Source of the DNA: Chloroflexota bacterium
GTDB taxonomy: Bacteria > Chloroflexota > Anaerolineae > Anaerolineales > Anaerolineaceae
Assembly (NCBI GenBank): GCA_029777225.1
Contig: JAKOSR010000154.1
Location: forward strand, 1 to 5,266
Direction of reading: 5' to 3'
Length of the DNA: 5,266 bases
Shown here: positions 1-5,266 of the stretch, piece by piece
How positions within the stretch are numbered: position 1 is the first letter of the stretch
Layout: each line of letters begins with the position of its first letter
Translations under genes and position numbers: made by a program
The notes under the pieces: model-generated
Told to the model about the DNA's origin: nothing
The model's input: the letters and a program-made list of their open reading frames with translations, nothing else
The model's database searches: none

Positions 1-8
1 CTTCCTTT
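1..8 (-). promoter_or_regulatory. Possible ribosome binding site of a further downstream gene
   Basis: Eight bases after the pyrG stop-codon region the minus strand reads AAAGGAAG up to the window edge. This resembles a Shine-Dalgarno sequence and would suit a gene starting just outside the window in the same direction. No start codon is visible, so this is only suggestive. Confidence 0.3.
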
Positions 9-13
9 ATCTG

Positions 14-1681
14 TTAGTCGGGTTTTCCGTCAGGTTGTTTATAAAGACCGGCAGGTGGAATTATATCATTGCCCAGGCCCTTCGCCTCGCAAATCGCGTG
101 AATGAGGCCCAGGAACAAGGGATGGGGCCGGTTTGGCCGGGAGAGAAACTCCGGGTGGAATTGGCTGGCGAGCATATAGGGATGATCCTGGATTTCCGCC
201 ATTTCCACGAGCACCCCATCGGGGGACTGGCCTGAAATTACCAGGCCGTTTTGTTCACAAAGGTCGCGATACTGGTTGTTGAATTCATAACGGTGGCGGT
301 GCCGCTCATCCACACTTTCCCGCTGGTAATACTGATAGGCCTTGGTCCCCGGACGAATGACGCAGGGATAGAGGCCGAGCCGCATGGTGCCGCCCATTTT
401 TTCTAGGTAGCGCTGGTCAGCCATCAGGTCGATGACCGGATGGGGCGTAAGCTGGTCGATTTCGGAGGAGTTCGCGTCTTTGAGACCCAGCACGTTGCGA
501 GCAAACTCGATGGTCATCACCTGCAGACCAAGGCAGAGGCCAAGGTAGGGAACCTTATTTTCACGCGCGTACTTGGCAGCCAGGATTTTGCCTTCCACCC
601 CACGGCTGCCGAAGCCACCCGGGACGACAATCCCATCCACCTGGCCAAGGCGTTCCAACCCAATGCCTTTTTCCAAGTCCGTGGCAGAAATCCAATCCAG
701 TTCCACCGACACGCCACAGAAGAGCGCCGCGTGGGTGAGCGCCTCGCGCACGCTGAGATAGGCATCGTGCAGCTCCACGTACTTGCCCACCAGCCCAATC
801 CGCACTTTATCCTTTTCGCGGCTGAGCTCATCCACAATCCAGCGCCACCCATCGAGGTCTGGTGGCTGGTTGGGTTCCAGGGCGAGGCGCTTGAGCAGGT
901 AATCGGCCACGCCCATCGACTCGAGAATCAGCGGGATGCGATAAAGCATGTCCGCGGTGACGAGGGGCACGACGCCTTCCACGGGCACATCGCAGAACTG
1001 GGCAATCTTGTCACACAGGTCGCGTCCCACCGGGTAATCACTGCGGGCAATAATCATATCCGGCAGGATGCCGATGGAGCGCAGTTCGCGCACCGAGTGT
1101 TGGGTGGGCTTGGTCTTGGTTTCGTTGGTGGCTTTGAGATAAGGCAGCCAGGTGAGATGGACAAAGGCGGAATTGTTGCGACCGAGGTCATTGCGCATCT
1201 CGCGGATGGCTTCCAGGAAGGGTTGGCTTTCAATGTCGCCCACGGTGCCGCCAACTTCGATAAGGGCGATGTCCGCGCCACTAGTGCGACCAACAAGGTC
1301 AATGCGCCGCTTGATTTCGTTGGTGATGTGGGGGATAACCTGGATGGTGCCGCCGAGATAATCGCCACGACGTTCGCGGTTGATGACCTCCTCGTACACC
1401 TGGCCGGTGGTGACGGTGCTCGTGCGCTTGAGACGCAGGTCACAGAAGCGCTCGTAATGGCCCAGGTCCAGGTCGGTTTCCGCGCCGTCGTCCAGGACGA
1501 ACACTTCGCCGTGCTGGTAGGGGCTGAGAGTGCCAGGGTCCACGTTCAGGTAGGGGTCTAGCTTTTGGATGGTGACAGAGATACCGCGCGCCTTGAGCAA
1601 GCGGCCGATGGCGGAGGCGGTGACGCCCTTACCGACAGAGGATAACACCCCCCCAGTGAAGAAGATGTACTTCGTTGCCAT
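14..1681 (-). CDS. pyrG: CTP synthase (glutamine-hydrolysing), PyrG
   Basis: Cytosolic CTP synthase, which makes CTP from UTP, ATP and glutamine in the last step of de novo pyrimidine nucleotide synthesis. The 555 codons are complete and close to the usual family length of about 535-555. The N-terminal synthetase domain (about 1-265) shows the P-loop-like GGVLSSVGKG at 10-19, the nucleotide-binding KLDPYLNVDPGT at 40-51 and IEVGGTVGDIES at 141-152. A linker (about 266-290) leads to the class I glutamine amidotransferase domain. That domain has oxyanion-loop PGGFG at 354-358, the nucleophile Cys383 in GLCLGLQ, and the His509/Glu511 pair in FHPE, so all catalytic residues are present. The start is fixed by the conserved family N-terminus (M-x-x-x-YIF-x-TGG) and by GGGAGG just upstream. 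An intrinsic terminator lies 30 bases before the start, so expression needs read-through or a promoter I could not identify. The identification is very secure. Confidence 0.99.
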   Translation of the reverse strand: MATKYIFFTGGVLSSVGKGVTASAIGRLLKARGISVTIQKLDPYLNVDPGTLSPYQHGEVFVLDDGAETDLDLGHYERFCDLRLKRTSTVTTGQVYEEVINRERRGDYLGGTIQVIPHITNEIKRRIDLVGRTSGADIALIEVGGTVGDIESQPFLEAIREMRNDLGRNNSAFVHLTWLPYLKATNETKTKPTQHSVRELRSIGILPDMIIARSDYPVGRDLCDKIAQFCDVPVEGVVPLVTADMLYRIPLILESMGVADYLLKRLALEPNQPPDLDGWRWIVDELSREKDKVRIGLVGKYVELHDAYLSVREALTHAALFCGVSVELDWISATDLEKGIGLERLGQVDGIVVPGGFGSRGVEGKILAAKYARENKVPYLGLCLGLQVMTIEFARNVLGLKDANSSEIDQLTPHPVIDLMADQRYLEKMGGTMRLGLYPCVIRPGTKAYQYYQRESVDERHRHRYEFNNQYRDLCEQNGLVISGQSPDGVLVEMAEIQDHPYMLASQFHPEFLSRPNRPHPLFLGLIHAICEAKGLGNDIIPPAGLYKQPDGKPD

Positions 1682-1683
1682 GT

Positions 1684-1690
1684 TCCTCCC
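1684..1690 (-). promoter_or_regulatory. pyrG ribosome binding site, tightly spaced
   Basis: On the minus strand GGGAGGA stands directly before the pyrG start, and the GGAGG core is only three bases from the ATG. This is shorter than the usual 5-9 bases. The start is still the right one, because the protein's conserved N-terminus begins exactly there and no other in-frame start fits. The same GGGAGG is complementary to one arm of the upstream terminator hairpin. Confidence 0.7.
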
Positions 1691-1710
1691 AATACTTTAC
1701 AGTTTATCCA

Positions 1711-1753
1711 TTTAAAAGAAACAGGGAGGGCTGATTACTCAGCGCCTCCCCTG
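1711..1753 (-). terminator. Intrinsic (Rho-independent) terminator between the S1-protein gene and pyrG
   Basis: Read on the minus strand, the arm CAGGGGAGGCGCTGA (1753-1739) folds back on TCAGCCCTCCCTG (1734-1722) around a GTAA loop of the GNRA type. The fold gives 13 base pairs with one bulged G and one bulged C in the 5' arm. It is followed at once by TTTCTTTT (1721-1714). There is no T-run on the other side, so it acts only in the direction of these genes. The hairpin starts 43 bases after the S1-protein stop codon and the T-run ends 32 bases before the pyrG start. It could simply end the S1-gene transcript or act as an attenuator in the pyrG leader. Confidence 0.88.
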
Positions 1754-1796
1754 AATTCGCTTCAAACAACAGGCAATGGCTGTCTTTTACGCACAC

Positions 1797-2579
1797 CTAA
1801 TCCTTGTCGTTAATCTTGTTCTTCATCGTGCGTTCGTATAATTCATCCGCGTCGCTGGCGAAGTTCTTGGCCTTTCGCACACGGTTTTTAATCTCGGGCA
1901 GGCGCATTTCGGCTTTGTCCATGGCCTGGCGCAGCGCGATTTCCATGAAGGTGGGATCGGGGATGACTTCTTCAACCACTTCCACTTCCACTTCCTTCTT
2001 GGCCTTACCCTTGCGGGCAGGCTTCTTGGACTCTACGGGCGCTTCCTCAGGGGGTTCCTGCAAGGCCTTCATGCTAAGCTTGATTTGACGTTTGCGCTTG
2101 TCAACTTCCAGGACCTTGACATCCACTTCGTCCCCAATTTTGACGACTTCGGAAGGAACGCGGACGTAGTTGTGCGAAAGTTCGCTTACATGCACAAGGC
2201 CGGGACGTTCTGCGCCGAGCTCAACAAAGGCGCCGAAGTTTTCCAGGCGGACAACTTTGCCATGCAGGACCATGTCTGGGACGATATCCCGCCATTCAAG
2301 GCCAAGTGGCTCTTTCATGGTCAGTTCGATGTGGTCCTTGAGCACACGCTTCACCCAAACGATGACAGGATCGCCAGCCTTGAGGACCTCGTCAATGGTC
2401 TTGACCTGGGCATCAGGATTGGCCGGGTTCACAACCTGGGAGATATGCAAGAAAGCGGGCAAAGGGGAACTAATATCAATCAGGGCACCCTGAATGGAGG
2501 TTTTCAGCACCTTTCCATCAATTTTTTGCTTCGGTTTGAACGCGGGTGTATTCGTAGTTTGCTCGACAGGGCTTTCCAT
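1797..2579 (-). CDS. Protein with two S1 RNA-binding domains and a charged helical tail
   Basis: A 260-residue cytosolic protein, predicted to bind single-stranded RNA or the ribosome. Residues about 15-90 form a divergent S1-like OB fold (DGKVLKTSIQGALIDIS, then FLHISQV and IELTMKEP). Residues about 102-172 form a canonical S1 domain (HGKVVRLENFGAFVEL, PGLVHVSELS, VKVLEVDKRKRQIKLSMK). A charged, low-complexity linker follows at about 173-205: Pro/Glu, then Lys/Arg, then alternating Glu-Val. A predicted helical tail rich in Lys, Glu and Asp (about 207-260) ends the protein. It is far too short to be a full ribosomal protein S1, which usually has four to six S1 repeats, and it lacks the nuclease or helicase domains of PNPase, RNase E or Tex. 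I therefore call it an S1-domain protein of unknown exact role. The start is supported by GGGAG about seven bases upstream and by a strong promoter. It is probably transcribed on its own, up to the terminator before pyrG. Confidence 0.93.
   Translation of the reverse strand: MESPVEQTTNTPAFKPKQKIDGKVLKTSIQGALIDISSPLPAFLHISQVVNPANPDAQVKTIDEVLKAGDPVIVWVKRVLKDHIELTMKEPLGLEWRDIVPDMVLHGKVVRLENFGAFVELGAERPGLVHVSELSHNYVRVPSEVVKIGDEVDVKVLEVDKRKRQIKLSMKALQEPPEEAPVESKKPARKGKAKKEVEVEVVEEVIPDPTFMEIALRQAMDKAEMRLPEIKNRVRKAKNFASDADELYERTMKNKINDKD
1978..1995 (-). repeat. Three perfect tandem copies of a hexanucleotide in the S1-protein linker
   Basis: The plus strand reads ACTTCC three times in a row. On the coding strand this encodes an alternating Glu-Val stretch (about residues 196-201) in the charged linker between the second S1 domain and the tail. 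Because the unit is six bases, gain or loss of copies would keep the reading frame and only change linker length. It may be simple low-complexity sequence. Confidence 0.6.
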
Positions 2580-2615
2580 AACAATTCTCCCAAAAGGTAA
2601 TTTTCACGACATTTC

Positions 2616-2644
2616 AGTATAACCGAGCAAAGCCATGATGTCAA
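2616..2644 (-). promoter_or_regulatory. Strong sigma70-type promoter for the S1-domain protein gene
   Basis: On the minus strand a perfect -35 box TTGACA (2644-2639) and a -10 box TATACT (2621-2616, five of six consensus bases) are separated by exactly 17 bases. Transcription should begin around 2610-2607, giving a short 5' leader of about 28-31 bases. That leader contains the GGGAG ribosome binding site before the start at 2579. This is the clearest promoter in the window. It separates the S1-protein gene from the upstream permease-era-YhhN cluster. Confidence 0.88.
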
Positions 2645-2672
2645 TCAATGACCCTGCTCAGCCCAAACGGAT

Positions 2673-2701
2673 AATATAACATTAAATCAGTGATTTTTGA
2701 T
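2673..2701 (-). promoter_or_regulatory. Possible second promoter with extended -10 element
   Basis: On the minus strand TGTTATATT (2681-2673) matches the extended -10 pattern TG-N-TATAAT with one mismatch. The -35 region 17 bases upstream (ATCAAA, 2701-2696) is poor, but extended -10 promoters need little there. It lies about 52-57 bases upstream of the stronger promoter and points the same way, towards the S1-protein gene. AT-rich sequence can give such matches by chance, so confidence is low. Confidence 0.35.
2684..2696. promoter_or_regulatory. AT-rich perfect dyad, possible operator
   Basis: AAATCA-G-TGATTT is a perfect 6-1-6 inverted repeat. It fills the spacer of the possible extended -10 promoter upstream of the S1-protein gene. 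A one-base centre makes it a poor RNA hairpin but a reasonable binding site for a dimeric regulator. There is no T-run in a suitable position, so it is not a convincing terminator for the YhhN-family gene. Its function is unproven. Confidence 0.3.
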
Positions 2702-2734
2702 AGATTGTGTAACGAAAAAGCCAATTTTGAGGAG

Positions 2735-3409
2735 CTAATTACTCGCGACGGCCATCACGATAAGGAATTGGGCAAGGTGATAGGTGAAAATTATCCAAAA
2801 CCGCACGGCCGGGATGCGATTACCGAGGCGGTCCAGGCCTATCAATGTATCCGAGACAAGGAATAATACGCCCCCCAGTGCGACCATCCAACGGGTGATG
2901 CCATACCAACCCGGCCTGAAAAGGCAGAAGACCGCCGAGGTGGCCATCAGGATGACTGCCACCGCGTAAGTTTTGAAAAGGTTGCGTCCTTTTTGAAACT
3001 CCGGCTTTTCAATGACCTTTTTATCGATGTAGGAGAAATACCGGAGCGCAACTGCGAACGCAATGGCCACACCAGCCACAAGCGGGGTGGGCGTAAGCGG
3101 ATTTTGGTTGAAGCCTGCGATGTAACAAAGCTGTGTGATGAAAAAAGCGCCCAGGCCGGCCATGAACCAACGCTTCTCCCTAAACACCAGGAAGAAATCC
3201 CCCACCGCCGAAAAGGCCAGGCCGACCAGGAACACCAGGCGATGTGGCTCGGCACCGCCCTGGGTGTAAAAGAAAAAGAGCAAGGTCAGGATGGCCAGCA
3301 CCTTGGTTGGGTAATAAACCTTCATCCAAAGTGCGCCCGCGCTGACCCAATTGACGAGCATGATGAAACCCAGAAAACCCAAAACGAGGAAATTCTGAGT
3401 GATGGTCAT
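2735..3409 (-). CDS. YhhN/TMEM86-family membrane protein (lysoplasmalogenase-like)
   Basis: A 224-residue polytopic inner-membrane protein with about eight hydrophobic segments (by eye near 6-26, 33-49, 57-76, 81-100, 108-124, 146-165, 173-189 and 203-221). The family signatures are present: Gly-Asp in FSAVGDFFLV (70-71), GLGAFFITQLCYIAGF (85-100), Ser-Asp in FLVSDTLIGLDR (186-187) and the C-terminal YHLAQ (210-214). Known family members (TMEM86 and some bacterial homologues) cleave the vinyl-ether bond of lysoplasmalogens, and the conserved acidic residues fit that activity. Many bacterial members are uncharacterised, however, so the substrate here is inferred. The gene starts one base after the era stop. 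Its ribosome binding site (AGGGA) lies within the last codons of era, so translation is probably coupled. No clear terminator follows it. Confidence 0.9.
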   Translation of the reverse strand: MTITQNFLVLGFLGFIMLVNWVSAGALWMKVYYPTKVLAILTLLFFFYTQGGAEPHRLVFLVGLAFSAVGDFFLVFREKRWFMAGLGAFFITQLCYIAGFNQNPLTPTPLVAGVAIAFAVALRYFSYIDKKVIEKPEFQKGRNLFKTYAVAVILMATSAVFCLFRPGWYGITRWMVALGGVLFLVSDTLIGLDRLGNRIPAVRFWIIFTYHLAQFLIVMAVASN

Positions 3410-3410
3410 T

Positions 3411-4343
3411 TTATCCCTGCTCTGTCAGGCCCAATTCATGCAGGAAGGCCTGGTCATTTTTCCAGTCCTTGCGCACTTTCACCGTCAGGTCCAGGAAGAC
3501 TTTTTCGCCGTTCATCTTTTCGATTTCCTGGCGGGCGGCTGAGCCAATTTGCTTAATTTTGGCACCGTTGCGGCCGATGACAATGGCTTTTTGGGCATCC
3601 CGCTCCACAAAAATCGTGCCCTTGACGTAGATGACACCATTTTCACGGGTGCTATATTCGTCCACCCGGGTCGCGATGCTGTAGGGGATTTCGTCTTCCA
3701 GCTCGTTCATCGCCGCGGCGCGAATCATCTCTGCGGCGATGTCCCTCTCGAAGGTTTCGGTCACCTGGTCTTCCGGGTAATAAAACGGACCTTCGGGCAC
3801 AAGGGAAGCGAGGGTGTTGAGCAAGGGGGTGATACCTTTGCCGGTGAGGGCGGAGAGGGTGAGCACCTCACGCGCGGGAACCAGCTTGACAAACGCCTGC
3901 CTGTTCGCGTCTAAAACCGCCGGGTTGACCGAGTCTGACTTGTTGATGGCCAGGACGACCGGGATATCCCCCCCGACCTCCTTAACCAGTTCCGCCAGCG
4001 CGGCGTCATTTTCATCCGGGCGCTCACTGCCATCCGCCAGGAAGACAATCACATCGGCATCGTGCAGGGCGTAACGGGCTTCGGAATTGATGAATTGGCT
4101 GAGCTTATCCTTGGGTTCATGCAGACCGGGGGTATCTACCAGAATCAGCTGGTAGGCTTCGGTGGTCAGAATCACGAGCTGGCGACGACGGGTGGTTTGC
4201 GGCTTGGCTGAAACCCCCGCCACGGCCTGCCCAAGCAGCTGGTTGACCAGCGTGCTCTTGCCGGCGTTGGGCTTGCCGACGATGGAAATAAAACCCGAGT
4301 GTGTGACCGGGGACAGAAGGGTTGGATTGGTGTTTTCTTCCAT
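3411..4343 (-). CDS. era: GTPase Era
   Basis: Era is a GTPase that binds the 3' end of 16S rRNA and assists maturation of the small ribosomal subunit. The 310 residues are slightly more than the roughly 300 usual for the family, through a short N-terminal extension of about ten residues. The GTPase motifs are all intact: G1 GKPNAGKS (23-30), G2 KPQTTRRR (47-54), G3 DTPG (70-73), G4 NKSD (134-137) and G5 SAL (164-166). The C-terminal KH domain carries GRNGAKIK (257-264), the GxxG loop that grips RNA, followed by the typical VKVRKDW and LHELG ending. The start at 4343 is the only reasonable in-frame start before the P-loop, although the upstream ribosome binding site is weak (AGAAAG). It follows the permease gene by 36 bases and precedes the YhhN-family gene by one base, so it is likely the middle gene of an operon. 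Confidence 0.98.
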   Translation of the reverse strand: MEENTNPTLLSPVTHSGFISIVGKPNAGKSTLVNQLLGQAVAGVSAKPQTTRRRQLVILTTEAYQLILVDTPGLHEPKDKLSQFINSEARYALHDADVIVFLADGSERPDENDAALAELVKEVGGDIPVVLAINKSDSVNPAVLDANRQAFVKLVPAREVLTLSALTGKGITPLLNTLASLVPEGPFYYPEDQVTETFERDIAAEMIRAAAMNELEDEIPYSIATRVDEYSTRENGVIYVKGTIFVERDAQKAIVIGRNGAKIKQIGSAARQEIEKMNGEKVFLDLTVKVRKDWKNDQAFLHELGLTEQG

Positions 4344-4379
4344 TGTTATCTTTCTGAGAAGCGGAGATCGCCAAACGGA

Positions 4380-5264
4380 TTAGTAATTTGAGACCATATC
4401 AATATTACCCTTTTCGCGGGCCTGGTGGTCAAAGAAACGGAACGTGACTACAGCCAGGACGGCAAACAAGAGCGCGAAGGCCACCGCGATAAGTAGCAGA
4501 TTGCCATCACTGAAATGGCTGAACATGGGGTCCAGGTGCCCTATCTCTGGGACGAGCGCCCGGCGGATGAGCACAAACCAGTAGGCCAATGGCAGGGCAT
4601 AACCTACCACCCGCAAGGCACGCGGCAGGACGGTGAGCGGGAAGACAGCGCCGGAAAAAATAAACAGGCCAGCGGCCAAGGCGTCCCCGAGGGTGTAGAT
4701 GTTGTTCTTAATCATCAAGGCCCAGCCGCCCAGGATGACACCCAGACTGACCATGGTTATCATGCCGAGCGCGAGGGCCACCAGGAGCAACAGCCAGTTG
4801 ACCTCAGCCAGCACGATGGGCACCTTGAGAAAAACCACGCCAAACAGCAAGGTGATAACGACGGAGATGGAAGCAACCACGATGGAGGCCAGTCCGCGGC
4901 CAACCAGGTAAATGGGCACTTGCAGCGGGGCAATGTAGATGTACTTGAGCGTGCGGTAATGTTCCCGGTCATCCAGGATGCCAAAGTAAACACCCTGCAT
5001 GGCACCGTTAACCAGGAGGTAAAAAGCGTTGCCGATGTACATGTTGACAAAATCGGGATCAGCAAAATTACCGCCCCGGATGACCAGGTACATGACAATC
5101 AGGATGGCGGCCTGGGTAATCGGGCGGACAATCGAATAGAAGGCAAAGATGAACGGGTCCGTCCAGTTGGATTCGATTTTCCAACCCAGCCAGGCGGCCG
5201 AACTCAGTGTTTTGACGGGACCGGGATTTTTCTCGGATATGGGCGCGCGTACGGTGTTTTCCAT
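4380..5264 (-). CDS. ABC-2 type transporter permease
   Basis: A 294-residue integral membrane subunit of an ABC-2 (DrrB/NodJ-like) exporter. Members move drugs, lipids or polysaccharides out of the cell using a separate ATPase. After a cytosolic N-terminus of about 35 residues there are about six hydrophobic segments (near 38-62, 74-94, 118-147, 155-183, 192-215 and 255-276). The loop after the second segment (GILDDREHYRTLKYIYIAPLQ, split around 95-115) resembles the coupling region facing the ATPase. FSGAVFPLTVLP (203-214) followed by ALPLAYWFVLIRRAL matches the characteristic ABC-2 C-terminal signature. No ATP-binding subunit is in the window. The start codon lies in TAATG two bases from the edge, so an upstream gene, perhaps the ATPase or a partner permease, may overlap it. 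The substrate cannot be told from sequence. The ribosome binding site lies outside the window, so the start is slightly less certain. Confidence 0.92.
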   Translation of the reverse strand: MENTVRAPISEKNPGPVKTLSSAAWLGWKIESNWTDPFIFAFYSIVRPITQAAILIVMYLVIRGGNFADPDFVNMYIGNAFYLLVNGAMQGVYFGILDDREHYRTLKYIYIAPLQVPIYLVGRGLASIVVASISVVITLLFGVVFLKVPIVLAEVNWLLLLVALALGMITMVSLGVILGGWALMIKNNIYTLGDALAAGLFIFSGAVFPLTVLPRALRVVGYALPLAYWFVLIRRALVPEIGHLDPMFSHFSDGNLLLIAVAFALLFAVLAVVTFRFFDHQAREKGNIDMVSNY

Positions 5265-5266
5265 TA

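Noticed and set aside
440..1561. Long open frame of 373 codons on the plus strand, antisense to pyrG
   Set aside because: Its codons are in exact register with those of pyrG, so it stays open merely because pyrG avoids TTA, CTA and TCA in this stretch. It matches no family I recognise, and pyrG on the other strand is unmistakable.
1697..1711. Four-codon mini-frame (ATG to TAA, minus strand) in the pyrG leader
   Set aside because: There is no Shine-Dalgarno sequence before it, only the terminator T-run, and such short frames are common by chance. It does not look like a regulatory leader peptide.
1711..1753. Bacillus-type pyrG attenuator driven by repeated G addition
   Set aside because: That mechanism needs a GGG transcript start and a pyrimidine-rich 5' hairpin arm. 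Here the 5' arm is purine-rich and no suitable promoter is visible, so only a generic terminator or attenuator is claimed.
2085..2600. Plus-strand open frame of 171 codons opposite the S1-protein gene and reaching into its leader
   Set aside because: It is also in register with the real gene's codons, so it is a codon-usage shadow. The protein has no recognisable domain, and the S1 domains and promoter on the minus strand explain the region.
2697..2734. Possible terminator after the YhhN-family gene (short T-run after its stop codon)
   Set aside because: The T-run near 2714-2718 is not preceded by a stable stem. Only a weak A/T pairing is possible, so the unit may read through or end by Rho.
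2993..3556. Plus-strand open frame of 187 codons opposite the YhhN-family gene and the era 3' end
   Set aside because: It spans the junction of two well-supported minus-strand genes, is highly charged without a recognisable domain, and has no convincing ribosome binding site.
4344..4379. Possible hairpin between the permease gene and era
   Set aside because: Only three-to-four-base stems can be drawn and there is no T-run. The 36-base gap is best seen as a plain operon spacer.

Overview
This window is an ordinary-looking bacterial chromosomal segment of roughly 50-55% G+C (judged by eye). All five protein-coding genes are on the minus strand, so transcription runs from the right edge to the left edge. 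I see no mobile element, CRISPR array, rRNA or tRNA. The genes are compact housekeeping or membrane genes with AUG starts and mostly recognisable Shine-Dalgarno sites. The style of the proteins, especially the two-S1-domain protein with a charged linker and helical tail next to pyrG, and the era/YhhN pair, suggests a member of the Chloroflexota (Anaerolineae-like). That is an impression from protein style, not a demonstrated placement.

Layout in the direction of transcription. (1) 5264-4380: an ABC-2 type transporter permease. Its start codon sits in a TAATG context at the window edge, so an upstream gene (an ATPase would be expected) may overlap it. (2) 4343-3411: Era, the 16S rRNA-binding GTPase. 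(3) 3409-2735: a YhhN/TMEM86-family (lysoplasmalogenase-like) membrane protein, which starts one base after the era stop. These three probably form one transcription unit. (4) A 155-base gap (2734-2580) carries a near-perfect sigma70-type promoter (TTGACA, 17 bases, TATACT). It also has a second, extended -10 candidate with an AT-rich dyad upstream. (5) 2579-1797: a protein with two S1 RNA-binding domains. (6) A 115-base gap (1796-1682) holds a strong intrinsic terminator with a GUAA tetraloop. (7) 1681-14: pyrG, CTP synthase. The last 13 bases end in a possible Shine-Dalgarno sequence for a further gene outside the window.

Functionally the region mixes ribosome or RNA biology (Era, S1 protein), pyrimidine nucleotide synthesis (PyrG) and membrane functions (ABC-2 permease, YhhN). 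No dedicated new system is evident. The most interesting non-coding signal is the pyrG leader. Its terminator ends about 30 bases before the pyrG start, and the terminator's pyrimidine-rich arm is also exactly complementary to the pyrG Shine-Dalgarno sequence. The layout could therefore be an attenuator or RNA switch as well as a simple end-of-gene terminator.
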